Positions 14,548 to 22,999 of a DNA stretch of 29,599 bases are shown in pieces. This DNA comes from JAFGMR01 sp964632755 (GTDB lineage: Archaea; Halobacteriota; Methanosarcinia; Methanotrichales; Methanotrichaceae). The position numbers and the translations under genes were made by a program. The stretch spans positions 1 to 29,599 of the forward strand of contig CAZWDT010000038.1 in the NCBI GenBank assembly GCA_964632755.1. The letters are read 5' to 3'. Every line of letters starts with the position of its first letter. Position 1 is the stretch's first letter. The notes under the pieces were generated by a model. It did no database searches. It had not been told where the DNA came from and saw nothing but the letters and a program-made list of their open reading frames with translations.

Positions 14548-16536
14548 TCACTTGATGAGCGGGATTCCCTCGACTGCCTCGGGGTTGGCGAGGGCAGATA
14601 GGTCGCCGGTCGGGTTGCCGAGCGCCTTGGCCTTGATCACACGACGCATGATCTTGCCGGATCTGGTCTTGGGCACGTCTTTTACGAAGTACACAGACTC
14701 CGGATATGCCACCGGCCCCAAGACTTTGCGCACGTGCTTCTTCAGCTCCGCCTTGAGCTCCTCGGTCTCCTCCTGGCCCGTTCTGAGGATGACGAATGTC
14801 ACTATGACCTCGCCCTTGACCTCGTCGGGCTTGCCGATGACGGCCGCCTCGGCCACCTTGGGATGGCTCACGAGGGCGCTCTCGACCTCGGCGTTGGAGA
14901 TCCTGTGGCCTGCAACCTTGAGGACGTCGTCGATGCGGCCCTGGATGAAGAAGTATCCATCCTTGTCCTTGGTTGCCTTGTCGCCCGCGAGGTATGTGCC
15001 GGGCCTAACATCCCAGTAGGTGGACCAATATTCCTTGTTGTACCTCTCGGGATCCTTGTAGAAGGCTCTGAGCATCGACGGCCAGGGACTGTTGCTCACG
15101 ATATTGCCACCTGTGCCGGGCGCGACCGGATTCGCATCCTCATCAAGGATATCGATGTTGAACCCTGGCAGCGGGAAGGTAGCTGATCCTGGCTTGAGAG
15201 GAGTTATCGGCAAGGGCGACACGAGGAACGTGCCGGTCTCGGTCTGCCACCAGGTATCCATGATCTGGAGCTTGCCTCCGCCGAAGTGCTCGCGGTACCA
15301 CATCCAGGCCTCTGGATTGATGGGCTCGCCGACAGACCCGAGCAGCCTCAGGCAGGAGATGTCGTAATCCTTGGCCCACTTCTCGCCGGCCTTCATGAAC
15401 ATCCTTATGGCTGTGGGAGCGGTGTAGAAGACGGATACCTTGTTATCCTGGATTATCTTGAACCATCTGCCGAAGTCCGGGAAGTCGGGGGCGCCCTCGT
15501 ACATCATGCTCGTCGCGCCCAGGACGAGCGGACCGTACACAATGTAGGAGTGGCCTGTGATCCATCCGATATCGGCCGTGCACCACCAGACATCATCTTC
15601 CTTGATGTCGAAGACCCAGTCCAACGTCTGAGCCGGACCTACGCAATATCCGCCGTGGACGTGCTCTATGCCCTTGGGCTTGCCTGTCGTTCCAGAGGTG
15701 TACAGGATGAAGAGCCTGTCCTCAGAGTCCATCTGCTCAGTCTCGCACTCTTCCGACTTGTCGGCAACGAGGTCATGCCAATATATGTCGCGGCCCTTGA
15801 CCATGGGAACATCGATGCCCGTCCTCTTGACGACGATCACCTTCTTCACAGAGGGGGCGTCCTTGACCGCCTCATCTACGTTGGGCTTCAAAGGCAACGG
15901 CTTGCCGCGCCTGTACAATCCATCCGTTGTCACAACCACTTTGGCCTCGGCATCCAAGATCCTGCTGTTCAAGCCACCGGCGGAGAATCCGGAGAATACG
16001 ATGGAGTGAATCGCGCCGATCTTGGCGCCCGCGAGCATGGCTATGGGCAACTGGGGGATCATGGGCATGTAGAAGGTTATCCTGTCCCCCTTCTTCACAC
16101 CAAGGCTCTTCAGCCCATTGGCGAACTTGTTTACCTCTTTGTAAAGCTCGCCATAGGTGATCTTCTGAGTGGGCTGATCGGTGGGCTCGGGGACGAAGAT
16201 GTAGGCGACCTTATCCTTCTTGGCGCCCAAAGCATGCCGATCCACGGCGTTGTAGGTCACATTGCACTTGCCACCCACAAACCACTTTGCATATGGCGGC
16301 TTCCACTCCAGGGTCGACGCCCATGGCTCGAACCAATCGGCATAGGTCTCGGCCATCTCGCCCCAGAACTTGATGTAGTTATTGGAACACCATAGGCGCA
16401 TCTCATTCTCTGTTGTGAAGCCTTTCTTCTTCATCCACTTCATGACGTTGGAGTTATCCACCAGATCCTTTGGGGGTGGGAAGACCCTGGTCTCCTCAAG
16501 CAAAACCGATGTAGTTGCTGCTTTCTGCTCAGCCAT
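14548..16536 (-). CDS. acs: Acetyl-CoA synthetase, AMP-forming (copy 3)
   Basis: A complete 662-residue Acs with YTSGTTGKPKG, GWITGHSY, TWWQTETG, YLAGDKA, GRIDDVLKVAGHR and PKTRSGK all present. ATG at 16536 follows AAAGGAGG with six nt spacing and gives the same N-terminus as copy 2; the in-frame ATG at 16680 lies at the promoter itself and would add a non-homologous 48-residue extension, so it is rejected. It differs from copy 2 in the N-terminal and central parts (for example ITFYMPMIPQLPIAMLAGAKIGAIHSIVFSGFS against VSVYMPMIPETAMTMLACAKIGAIHSVVFSGFS) but not at all in the DNA for residues 544-656. Own promoter and terminator; the strongest palindromic upstream region of the four. Confidence 0.97.
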   Translation of the reverse strand: MAEQKAATTSVLLEETRVFPPPKDLVDNSNVMKWMKKKGFTTENEMRLWCSNNYIKFWGEMAETYADWFEPWASTLEWKPPYAKWFVGGKCNVTYNAVDRHALGAKKDKVAYIFVPEPTDQPTQKITYGELYKEVNKFANGLKSLGVKKGDRITFYMPMIPQLPIAMLAGAKIGAIHSIVFSGFSAGGLNSRILDAEAKVVVTTDGLYRRGKPLPLKPNVDEAVKDAPSVKKVIVVKRTGIDVPMVKGRDIYWHDLVADKSEECETEQMDSEDRLFILYTSGTTGKPKGIEHVHGGYCVGPAQTLDWVFDIKEDDVWWCTADIGWITGHSYIVYGPLVLGATSMMYEGAPDFPDFGRWFKIIQDNKVSVFYTAPTAIRMFMKAGEKWAKDYDISCLRLLGSVGEPINPEAWMWYREHFGGGKLQIMDTWWQTETGTFLVSPLPITPLKPGSATFPLPGFNIDILDEDANPVAPGTGGNIVSNSPWPSMLRAFYKDPERYNKEYWSTYWDVRPGTYLAGDKATKDKDGYFFIQGRIDDVLKVAGHRISNAEVESALVSHPKVAEAAVIGKPDEVKGEVIVTFVILRTGQEETEELKAELKKHVRKVLGPVAYPESVYFVKDVPKTRSGKIMRRVIKAKALGNPTGDLSALANPEAVEGIPLIK
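14570..14907. repeat. 338-bp tract identical to 12027-12364 (acs3/acs2)
   Basis: Partner of the identical tract in acs2, at an offset of 2543 bp in the same orientation. Confidence 0.93.
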
Positions 16537-16685
16537 TCCAATCCTCCTTTGAATTATCAGAAGTCCCCTGCCTCTCGCCAATGCGTCGAACCTTCGTTCC
16601 AACTCAAGGCAATTCCCGTCATGTATCCTAACCGATATTGGGAGGCCATAGAAACTCCTGTTAGGATCGATGATTATCATTTACG

Positions 16686-16693
16686 TTTATAAA
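16686..16693 (-). promoter_or_regulatory. TATA box of acs3
   Basis: TTTATAAA in the context CGTTTATAAAGGTTGTCG, 150 nt before the ATG. An ATGATTATCAT palindrome (16670-16680) lies between it and the expected transcription start. Confidence 0.65.
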
Positions 16694-16711
16694 GGTTGTC
16701 GTCCGATAAAA

Positions 16712-16733
16712 TTATCATAATTGATAATTATCA
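16712..16733. promoter_or_regulatory. Overlapping palindromes upstream of acs3 promoter
   Basis: TTATCA-TAAT-TGATAA (16712-16727) overlaps the perfect palindrome TGATAATTATCA (16722-16733), 19-40 bp upstream of the TATA box. This is the best-formed candidate operator of the array. Confidence 0.5.
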
Positions 16734-16812
16734 TTATTAAATGGTACAATAAGTTGCGCGAGGATGTGATATGATGTCCAATGAGGAGCGATAGTCGTTA
16801 ATAGGCCAATAT

Positions 16813-16821
16813 AAAAAAAAA
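16813..16821 (-). terminator. Oligo-T terminator of acs4
   Basis: A9 on the plus strand gives T9 in the acs4 transcript, 18 nt after the stop codon. Confidence 0.65.
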
Positions 16822-16839
16822 GAATGAGGATATCCATCC

Positions 16840-18825
16840 TCAGACGATCGTAGGTATGGCCTCGACCGCTTCAGGGTTCGCCAGAGTGGAGGTATCCCCT
16901 ACATCCTTGCCCATAGCCTTGGCCTTGATGATGCGGCGCATGATCTTGCCGGATCTGGTCTTTGGCACGTCGTTGACGAAGTGGAGCTCCGACGGTGTAG
17001 CGATCCCGCCCATAGTCGACTTCACATGGGTTAAAAGGTCCTTCTTCAGCTTATCACTGGGCACGTTGCCCGATCGGAGCACGCAGAACGCGATGATGAT
17101 CTCGCCCTTCACCTCGTCGGGTTTGCCAACGACCGCGGCCTCGGCGCAGCTTGGATGGCTGACCAGGGCGGACTCCACCTCGGAGTTGCCTATTCTGTGC
17201 CCTGCAACGTTCAAGACGTCGTCGATGCGGCCCTGGATGAAGTAGTAGCCGTCCTTATCCGTCCTGGCTTTGTCTCCTGCCAGATACCAGCCGGGATGGA
17301 CCTTCCAGTAGTAGTTCCAGTAGGTGGACATGTACCTCTCTGGATCCCGATAGAAGGCCCTGAGCATGGACGGATAGGGCTCTGTTATCACGACGTTGCC
17401 GCCCTCGCCGGCCGGCACGACGTTACCCTCCTCGTCCATGACCTCGACATTGTAGCCGGGAAGCGGGAAGGTACAGGATCCGGGTTTCAGCGGTGTCGTG
17501 GGCAGAGGCGAGTTGATGAAGGTCCCGGTCTCGGTCTGCCACCAGGTATCCATGATCTGGAGCTCATCTCTTCCGACGTGCTTTCTGTACCACATCCAGG
17601 CCTCGGGGTTGATGGGCTCGCCCACCGATCCCAGCAGGCGCAGGCTGGTTAGGTCGTACTTATCGCACCACTCGGGGCCGGCCTTCATGAACATCCTAAT
17701 GGCTGTCGGAGAGGTATACAGCACGCTTACGCCGTAATCCTGGATGATCTTCCACCATCTGCCGAAGTCCGGGAAGTCGGGCGATCCCTCGTACATGACG
17801 CCGGTCATGCCCAATTGGAGCGGTGCGTAGACGATGTAGGAGTGGCCCGTCACCCAGCCGATGTCTGCAGCACACCACCATACGTCCTCTTCCTTGAGGT
17901 CGAATACCCAGTGCAATGTCTGGGGCGGTCCTACGCAGTATCCGCCAACAGCATGCTCTATGCCCTTGGGCTTGCCGGTTGATCCAGAGGTGTAGAGGAT
18001 GTATAACCGGTGCTCCGATTCGACGAAGACTGGATCGCAATGGATCGGCTGATTTTCCACCAGGTCATGCCACCAGATGTCCTTGCCCTCTTTCCAGGGG
18101 ACCTCCTGGCCGGTTCTCTTGTAGACGATCTGATTCCTCACGCTGGGAGCATCGGCAATCCCATCGTCGGCCTGGGCCTTCAGTGGCACGGTCTTGCCAC
18201 GCCTCCAGAACCCGTCGCAGGTGATGCTCACAACCGACTCGCCGTCCTTCACCCTGTCACCATAGGCCTTGGCGCTGAAACCGGAGAAGACCACGCTATG
18301 TATGGCCCCTATTCTGGAGACGGCAAGCATTGCAATGGACAGCTCGGGAATCATCGGCAGATAGATGCTTACCCTGTCCCCTTCCTTGACCCCCAGGCTC
18401 TTGAGGCCGTTTGCGAGCTTGTTCACCTCCCGATACAGGTCCCAGAAGGTAAAGAGCCTCACGTCGCCCACAGGCTCTCCCACGGCGATGTATGCTACCT
18501 TGTTCTTTTTCCATGTCTTAATATGCCTGTCAAGGCAGTTGTAAGACATGCTGATCTCGCCACCGGGGAACCACTTGGCATAGGGTGGTTGCCAGTCCAG
18601 GACTTTATCGAAGGGCTTATGCCAAGTTGCGTACTTCTTGGCCATCTCCCCCCAGAACTCCACATAATTCTTGGAAGTCCACGCCCGCATCTCCTTTTCC
18701 GTCTTGAATCCCTTCTCCTTCATGTACTGCATAACGTTTGAGTTCTCGACGAGCTCCTTCGGGGGATTGAAAACCCTCTCCTCCACCATCAGAACAGCGG
18801 TCTTTGCTGCCTTTTCCTTTGCCAT
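16840..18825 (-). CDS. acs: Acetyl-CoA synthetase, AMP-forming (copy 4, more divergent)
   Basis: A complete 661-residue Acs. The phosphate loop reads YTSGSTGKPKG (Ser in place of the second Thr of the other copies), followed by GWVTGHSY, TWWQTETG, YLAGDKA, GRIDDVLNVAGHR and PKTRSGKIMRR. All catalytic residues are retained. It is clearly the most divergent copy, for example in the C-terminal SDKLKKDLLTHVKSTMGGIATPSELHF and in ERYMSTYWNYYW. ATG 18825 (MAKEKAAKTAVLMVEERVF) follows AAAAGGAGG and aligns with the other starts; the in-frame ATG at 18900 is not supported. The first gene of the array in transcription order. Confidence 0.97.
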   Translation of the reverse strand: MAKEKAAKTAVLMVEERVFNPPKELVENSNVMQYMKEKGFKTEKEMRAWTSKNYVEFWGEMAKKYATWHKPFDKVLDWQPPYAKWFPGGEISMSYNCLDRHIKTWKKNKVAYIAVGEPVGDVRLFTFWDLYREVNKLANGLKSLGVKEGDRVSIYLPMIPELSIAMLAVSRIGAIHSVVFSGFSAKAYGDRVKDGESVVSITCDGFWRRGKTVPLKAQADDGIADAPSVRNQIVYKRTGQEVPWKEGKDIWWHDLVENQPIHCDPVFVESEHRLYILYTSGSTGKPKGIEHAVGGYCVGPPQTLHWVFDLKEEDVWWCAADIGWVTGHSYIVYAPLQLGMTGVMYEGSPDFPDFGRWWKIIQDYGVSVLYTSPTAIRMFMKAGPEWCDKYDLTSLRLLGSVGEPINPEAWMWYRKHVGRDELQIMDTWWQTETGTFINSPLPTTPLKPGSCTFPLPGYNVEVMDEEGNVVPAGEGGNVVITEPYPSMLRAFYRDPERYMSTYWNYYWKVHPGWYLAGDKARTDKDGYYFIQGRIDDVLNVAGHRIGNSEVESALVSHPSCAEAAVVGKPDEVKGEIIIAFCVLRSGNVPSDKLKKDLLTHVKSTMGGIATPSELHFVNDVPKTRSGKIMRRIIKAKAMGKDVGDTSTLANPEAVEAIPTIV

Positions 18826-18925
18826 CTTAATCCTCCTTTTCAGCTTGATGCTACCGGGCCTGTAAGAGCGAACCACGAGACCCATATCCACAGCGATCAT
18901 GGCATCCCGTCAGGGCAAACTCAAC

Positions 18926-18980
18926 GTGTTTATGTGCCGGAGAACATCTTCACGAATGATAATGTTCATTATTAATAAGT
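18926..18980 (-). promoter_or_regulatory. Probable acs4 promoter region with palindrome
   Basis: ATAATG-TT-CATTAT (18959-18972) is a perfect palindrome. The TATA box is uncertain: CATAAAC at 18928-18934 (minus strand) would place the palindrome 24-37 bp upstream as for the other copies, while TTATTAAT at about 18970-18977 would fit the 145-150-nt leader of the other copies. Confidence 0.4.
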
Positions 18981-19103
18981 CTAATGGTTCTCGATTCTGC
19001 CAAACGCCCCCCACGGCGCGACCCTCCTGCAAAGAGGCATCATCGCTAAAATCAGATATATCGATGGTTAGATATATATTTGCTCCGCCAATAGAAACGA
19101 CTT

Positions 19104-20330
19104 CTAACCGACATCTCCCGTCAAGTAGAAGGGATTTGTATCGACGATCCTCGCCTTTTGTTGGGTGCCGAGATCGACCTCCTGCCTTAAGACCAGGCCG
19201 ATGTAGTTATCCAACCTGGCTTTCATGCTTTTATCACGACCCCGCTCCGTCACAAGGACATCGACGGTCCGCCCCAAATATCTCTCGTTCCTCTGCGCAG
19301 CAAGCTCCAACCATAGCCTGGTCAAGGCCCGCGACCTACCCTTCTTGATCCGTTCTGGCATATCGTAGAGATGCGCTGCCGATGTGTGAGGGCGAGACGA
19401 GTATCTGGTTACGTTTACCTTGTCGGGATCCACCCCCCGGAGTAGCTCCATAGTAGCCTCGTGATCCGACTCGGTCTCGCCCGGAAATCCGGCTATACAA
19501 TCGGTTACAATCGTGATATCGGGAAAGGCCCTGCGAAAGCACGCCACGATCCGCCGGAAGTCCTCTGCAGAGTAGCCCCTATTCATCGATTCGAGAACTC
19601 GGTCAGACCCCGACTGCAAGGGGAGGTGAAGGAAGCGATAGATCCGGGGATTGTCATATGCCTTCGTGAGATCGCCGATAATCGGAAGCACGTTAGATGG
19701 GTTCATCATCCCCAACCGAAACCTATGAGGGCCAGGGATATCGATCAATCGCCGAAGAAGCCTTGGGAGGGTTGAACCTATATCCACCCCATAGGCTGCA
19801 ACATCCTGAGATGCGAGCTGGACCTCGACGGCGCCGGATTTGACGATACGCGCAACCTTCGCCGCTATTTGATCATCATCCAGGCTGACAAGGCATCCCC
19901 TCGCCCTTTTTACGAGGCAGTAGCTGCATGAGCCGAGACAGCCCTCGGAGATGTTCACAACCCGCAGCGCCCGCCGCTCGATCCAAGGGTTGCAGCCCCC
20001 GCTCGATGGAGGCTCCAAAAGGGCTATCCTCTCCGCAGCGGCCCTTCCTAGTATCCCCTCCATCATTCGATGCTCTATCCCTTGAAGTGACTCGGGGAGG
20101 GCTTTTGAGAGGCATCCTGCGACTACTAAGCGCTCCCCCTGGAGCTGGAGGAGCCTTCTCAGCATCTTCCTCTGCGTGCGTGCAGTTACGGCGCAGGTGT
20201 TCACTATGATCAAGTCTGCCCGATCCTCCGTTGAGGGGCTGTGTCCGAGGAGGACGAGGCACTCCTCGGCCTCCTCTGAGTTTCCCTGGTTTGCCGAACA
20301 GCCGTAGGTCTCGATATAGAACCTCATCAT
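19104..20330 (-). CDS. tRNA threonylcarbamoyladenosine methylthiotransferase (MtaB/CDKAL1 type)
   Basis: Converts t6A37 to ms2t6A37 in ANN-decoding tRNAs by radical SAM methylthiolation. The 408-residue protein has the three-part MiaB-family layout. The N-terminal UPF0004 domain has cysteines in YIETYGCSANQG, VNTCAVT and VAGCL for the auxiliary cluster. The radical SAM domain has CLGSCSYC (C-x3-C-x2-C). A C-terminal TRAM domain ends in KARLDNYIGLVL...ARIVDTNPFYLTGDV. The archaeal e-MtaB group fits best. The ATG overlaps the stop of the upstream permease gene (ATGA), so the two are probably translationally coupled; a second ATG follows directly and is also possible. Confidence 0.93.
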   Translation of the reverse strand: MMRFYIETYGCSANQGNSEEAEECLVLLGHSPSTEDRADLIIVNTCAVTARTQRKMLRRLLQLQGERLVVAGCLSKALPESLQGIEHRMMEGILGRAAAERIALLEPPSSGGCNPWIERRALRVVNISEGCLGSCSYCLVKRARGCLVSLDDDQIAAKVARIVKSGAVEVQLASQDVAAYGVDIGSTLPRLLRRLIDIPGPHRFRLGMMNPSNVLPIIGDLTKAYDNPRIYRFLHLPLQSGSDRVLESMNRGYSAEDFRRIVACFRRAFPDITIVTDCIAGFPGETESDHEATMELLRGVDPDKVNVTRYSSRPHTSAAHLYDMPERIKKGRSRALTRLWLELAAQRNERYLGRTVDVLVTERGRDKSMKARLDNYIGLVLRQEVDLGTQQKARIVDTNPFYLTGDVG

Positions 20331-21370
20331 CCTCCCCCATCGGGAAGTGAGGGGGGACTGGATGCCGCGAGATCCTCCCGGCGAACCTGGTAGACGCCCA
20401 CCAAGACCCCCATAAGAGCCGGGGCCAGGAAGAAGCCTCCGATGCCCGCGACGAGCATGCCGCCCAGAAAGGAGATCATCACCAGCAAGGGATGGATGGT
20501 GGACCTCGTCGATACCAGATAGGGCCTGATGACGAGTTCAGTTGGCAGATAGATCAGGAGGGATGCTACGATGAAGAATATGAGCCCATCCCAGGGGCTC
20601 ATCACGAGGTAGCGAAAGATCGCGACTGGGATTATCACCGCCCAGGCCGTAAGCAAGGGAACCATCCCTGCGATGAAGACGAAGCTTGCAAGTGCGAAAG
20701 GCCGGGGCACGCCGAAGCTGTAGAAGATGATCGCGGAGATGGCACCTCCTACGATCGATGTGTAGATGCTTCCCACGAATATGCCGCTCAATATGCGATC
20801 GATCCTGGAGAAGTACCTTCGATGCATCTCGATCCTGTCAGGGAAGAGCATGATGATCGACTCGGCGAAACCCTCTCCATCGACGAGGAGGAAGTAGCAT
20901 ACAGGCAGAGCGAGTATGAAATTTATGATGCCCAGTGTGAATGCATGGCCTAGGTCGATCACCGGAATGCCGGCAACGACCGATGTCAGTATCGCGAGGA
21001 TGTTCTGGAGGCTGCCTCGAAGCTCATCGAGTATGCTCGGTGGAATCTCCATTCTAAACACAAAGTCGATCACAATCCCTGCGATATCCGACTGATGCTG
21101 GGCCAGCCATGCCAGCTGGTTCGCGATCTCTATTGCTCCAAGTCCAATTATGACCGTGATCGGGATGACTATGGAGATCGTTGCGACAAGGGATCCAAGC
21201 CTTCTCCGGGATCCGCATAGGTCCCTTATGGGCCTTCCAACATAAGCGAAGACCATTCCGAGCACTATGCCGTCGAGGAGGGGAAAGGTGAGGTAAGATA
21301 CCAGCATCGCGATTGCCACAAACAGGAGCATGGCCAATCGAAGCCCATGCATGCGAATCTCGTGGCTCAT
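20327..21370 (-). CDS. AI-2E family transporter (PerM-like permease)
   Basis: A 347-residue polytopic protein with about eight hydrophobic segments. The family is known from E. coli TqsA/PerM, and archaeal members have been linked to ion or small-molecule export, but the substrate here cannot be told. Typical features are the N-terminal LLFVAIAMLVSYLTFPLLDGIVLGMVFAYVGRPI, the central soluble part with AWLAQHQ, and the C-terminal YLPTELVIRPYLVSTRSTIHPLLVMISFLGGMLVAGIGGFFLAPALMGVLV, which is the best-conserved family signature. The last 20 residues are hydrophilic. It overlaps the methylthiotransferase by 4 bp. Upstream lies the second assembly gap. Confidence 0.9.
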   Translation of the reverse strand: MSHEIRMHGLRLAMLLFVAIAMLVSYLTFPLLDGIVLGMVFAYVGRPIRDLCGSRRRLGSLVATISIVIPITVIIGLGAIEIANQLAWLAQHQSDIAGIVIDFVFRMEIPPSILDELRGSLQNILAILTSVVAGIPVIDLGHAFTLGIINFILALPVCYFLLVDGEGFAESIIMLFPDRIEMHRRYFSRIDRILSGIFVGSIYTSIVGGAISAIIFYSFGVPRPFALASFVFIAGMVPLLTAWAVIIPVAIFRYLVMSPWDGLIFFIVASLLIYLPTELVIRPYLVSTRSTIHPLLVMISFLGGMLVAGIGGFFLAPALMGVLVGVYQVRREDLAASSPPSLPDGGG

Positions 21371-21412
21371 CTATCATCACCCCGGCATCAACCGTATATC
21401 AACGATTCCATA

Positions 21413-21622
21413 CCGGATAGATGAACCTTTGGAGAAGCCACTGAAATCGTTCGATCAGACCAAGGCCNNNNNNNNNNNNNNNNNNNNNNNNNNNNNNNNN
21501 NNNNNNNNNNNNNNNNNNNNNNNNNNNNNNNNNNNNNNNNNNNNNNNNNNNNNNNNNNNNNNNNNNNCCGGATAGATGAACCTTTGGAGAAGCCACTGAA
21601 ATCGTTCGATCAGACCAAGGCC
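21413..21622. repeat. 55-bp direct duplication flanking an assembly gap
   Basis: The 55 bases at 21413-21467 are repeated exactly at 21568-21622, on the two sides of the N run. This is expected if two contig ends overlap and were scaffolded without merging; a true tandem duplication is the alternative. Confidence 0.93.
21468..21567. other. Assembly gap of 100 N
   Basis: Exactly 100 N with identical sequence at both edges; real missing sequence may be none. Confidence 0.98.
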
Positions 21623-21709
21623 GTCTCCAGCATCTTCGCGAGGCGCAGCTCGCCATTGATCGATCCCTGCACGCCGATCCACGCCCTGAGCTTATGAATC
21701 GCGCTTCCA

Positions 21710-21859
21710 TCATCGATGTCCCTTCGCAACCATTCTAGCGTCGATCCCAAAGATCGAGCAGACCAGGACCTCCAGCAAGAGCCCTCCTGGAGGAGGGCTC
21801 GGCGGGGCGATATCCTCGATCTCCAGCAGGCCTGGGCCCCGTAAGACTGCTGCCCTCAT
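21710..21859 (-). pseudogene. N-terminal remnant of a zinc-type (MDR) alcohol dehydrogenase
   Basis: From ATG 21859 the minus strand reads MRAAVLRGPGLLEIEDI, then GGLLLEVLVCSIFGIDARM and KGHR before a TGA. This matches the start of the GroES-like domain of medium-chain dehydrogenases, up to the normally invariant CGxCGTD and GHE region. The usual CSICGTD is CSIFGID here, so the second conserved cysteine is replaced. Only 49 codons remain of about 340, and the sequence that follows (21568-21709) does not continue the family in any frame. It starts 8 nt after the stop of the CobT-like gene, with GGGGG upstream, so it once may have been part of that operon. Loss could also be due to misassembly at the adjacent gap. 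Confidence 0.5.
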
Positions 21860-21867
21860 TGCGCCCC

Positions 21868-22944
21868 CTACCGCGGGAGCTCCACGGTCATGAGCACGCG
21901 GTCGGTCGCCTCCACGATCTCCTTTTGAGTTACGCCGTAGAGGCTTGCCGCGAGGACCGCTCCACCTGCGCCGACCCCTTCCTTGACGTAGCCCTCGGCA
22001 AAGGTGCGTATGGCAGGGATGCTGGAGTTCTCAAGCCCAGGGTCGACTATGTAGCAGGGCCGGCCCAGGTCCTCGACGATCTCGACGAAGTTGGCGCTCC
22101 GATCCTCTGCAATGTACTTCGTCGTCGCTATGGAGAAGTCCCCGTCGATCCCGAAAGACCGAGCAAGCGCCAAGACCGCCGCAAGCTGGGTTCCGCCGCA
22201 GAGGATCACCTTTGTGGTGGAGAGGCCGCGAAGGAGCCCCAAGACCGCGGGCATCATGGGATCCCCAAGCTCTAGAATCGCCCTCATTGGATCGTTCGCG
22301 AGATCGCCGGTACCGATCCCTATGCGCTTCATGGCCGCGTCAACGATCCCTTCCTTCAGCTCTACCGGATTCTCAGCAAAACTGCTGCTCACATTGCCGG
22401 AGCATCCAAGCGCCCTCAGCACTGCAAGAGCGGTCGTGGTCCCTCCTGCTATCGACTCACCGATGAAGAGAACGTCGGATAAGCGATCCAGCTTTCGTCC
22501 GAAGATCGCCGCCCTCTCCATAATGGCCGGCGCATCGGAAACTGCGGGGCCCTTCCTGATATCGGAGCCTGGAAGGCCCCCCATCTCGGCATAGGGCACT
22601 GCTGGCTTCTTCTCGAGGCCGCTTGCGACGAATAGCGCCTGAATGCCGGAAAGCGAGAGCGCCGCCCGCGTCAATATCGCAGGCGTGGGCGAGCCGCCGG
22701 GGGTCTCTGGAAGCTCGGGCATTGTGACGATGCGGTTCATCTCCACGAGCTCGGCATCCGCCCCCGGCGTGTAGTAGGTCAGATCTGGAGAGGTACCTGC
22801 AGCGCTTACCCCCGGAATCCTCCCGGTCGCCGTATTCGAGATCACGCAGAGGAAGAGGGGCCTTTTTGGGATCAGATCCAGATGGGGATATATCCAAGAC
22901 ATGTGCCATGGCGAGGATTCATTCCTATAAGAATCCAACGCCAT
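21868..22944 (-). CDS. cobT: Archaeal CobT-like nicotinate-nucleotide phosphoribosyltransferase (UPF0284)
   Basis: A 358-residue protein of the archaeal CobT-like family, which is thought to activate the lower cobamide ligand by transferring phosphoribosyl from nicotinate mononucleotide. Recognised by LFLCVISNTATGRIPGVSAAGTSPDLTYYTPGADAE at the N-terminus, FIGESIAGGTTTALAVLRALG in the middle, the glycine-rich LCGGTQLAAVLALAR, and AEGYVKEGVGAGGAVLAA at the end. Methanogens need cobamides for the methyltransfer from acetate, which fits the context. ATG 22944 has no Shine-Dalgarno and could be leaderless (AT-rich DNA directly upstream); the internal ATG 22902 starts closer to the conserved region. 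Confidence 0.88.
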   Translation of the reverse strand: MALDSYRNESSPWHMSWIYPHLDLIPKRPLFLCVISNTATGRIPGVSAAGTSPDLTYYTPGADAELVEMNRIVTMPELPETPGGSPTPAILTRAALSLSGIQALFVASGLEKKPAVPYAEMGGLPGSDIRKGPAVSDAPAIMERAAIFGRKLDRLSDVLFIGESIAGGTTTALAVLRALGCSGNVSSSFAENPVELKEGIVDAAMKRIGIGTGDLANDPMRAILELGDPMMPAVLGLLRGLSTTKVILCGGTQLAAVLALARSFGIDGDFSIATTKYIAEDRSANFVEIVEDLGRPCYIVDPGLENSSIPAIRTFAEGYVKEGVGAGGAVLAASLYGVTQKEIVEATDRVLMTVELPR

Positions 22945-22999
22945 GTAATTTGAATTAATACAAATTTAGTTGATTGACGGGCAATTTGCGTTTCCCCCA

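Noticed and set aside
21568..21709. Open frames between the gap and the dehydrogenase stub, such as one ending in INGELRLAKMLETALV
   Set aside because: No supported start and no match to the missing part of an alcohol dehydrogenase; cannot be judged across the gap.
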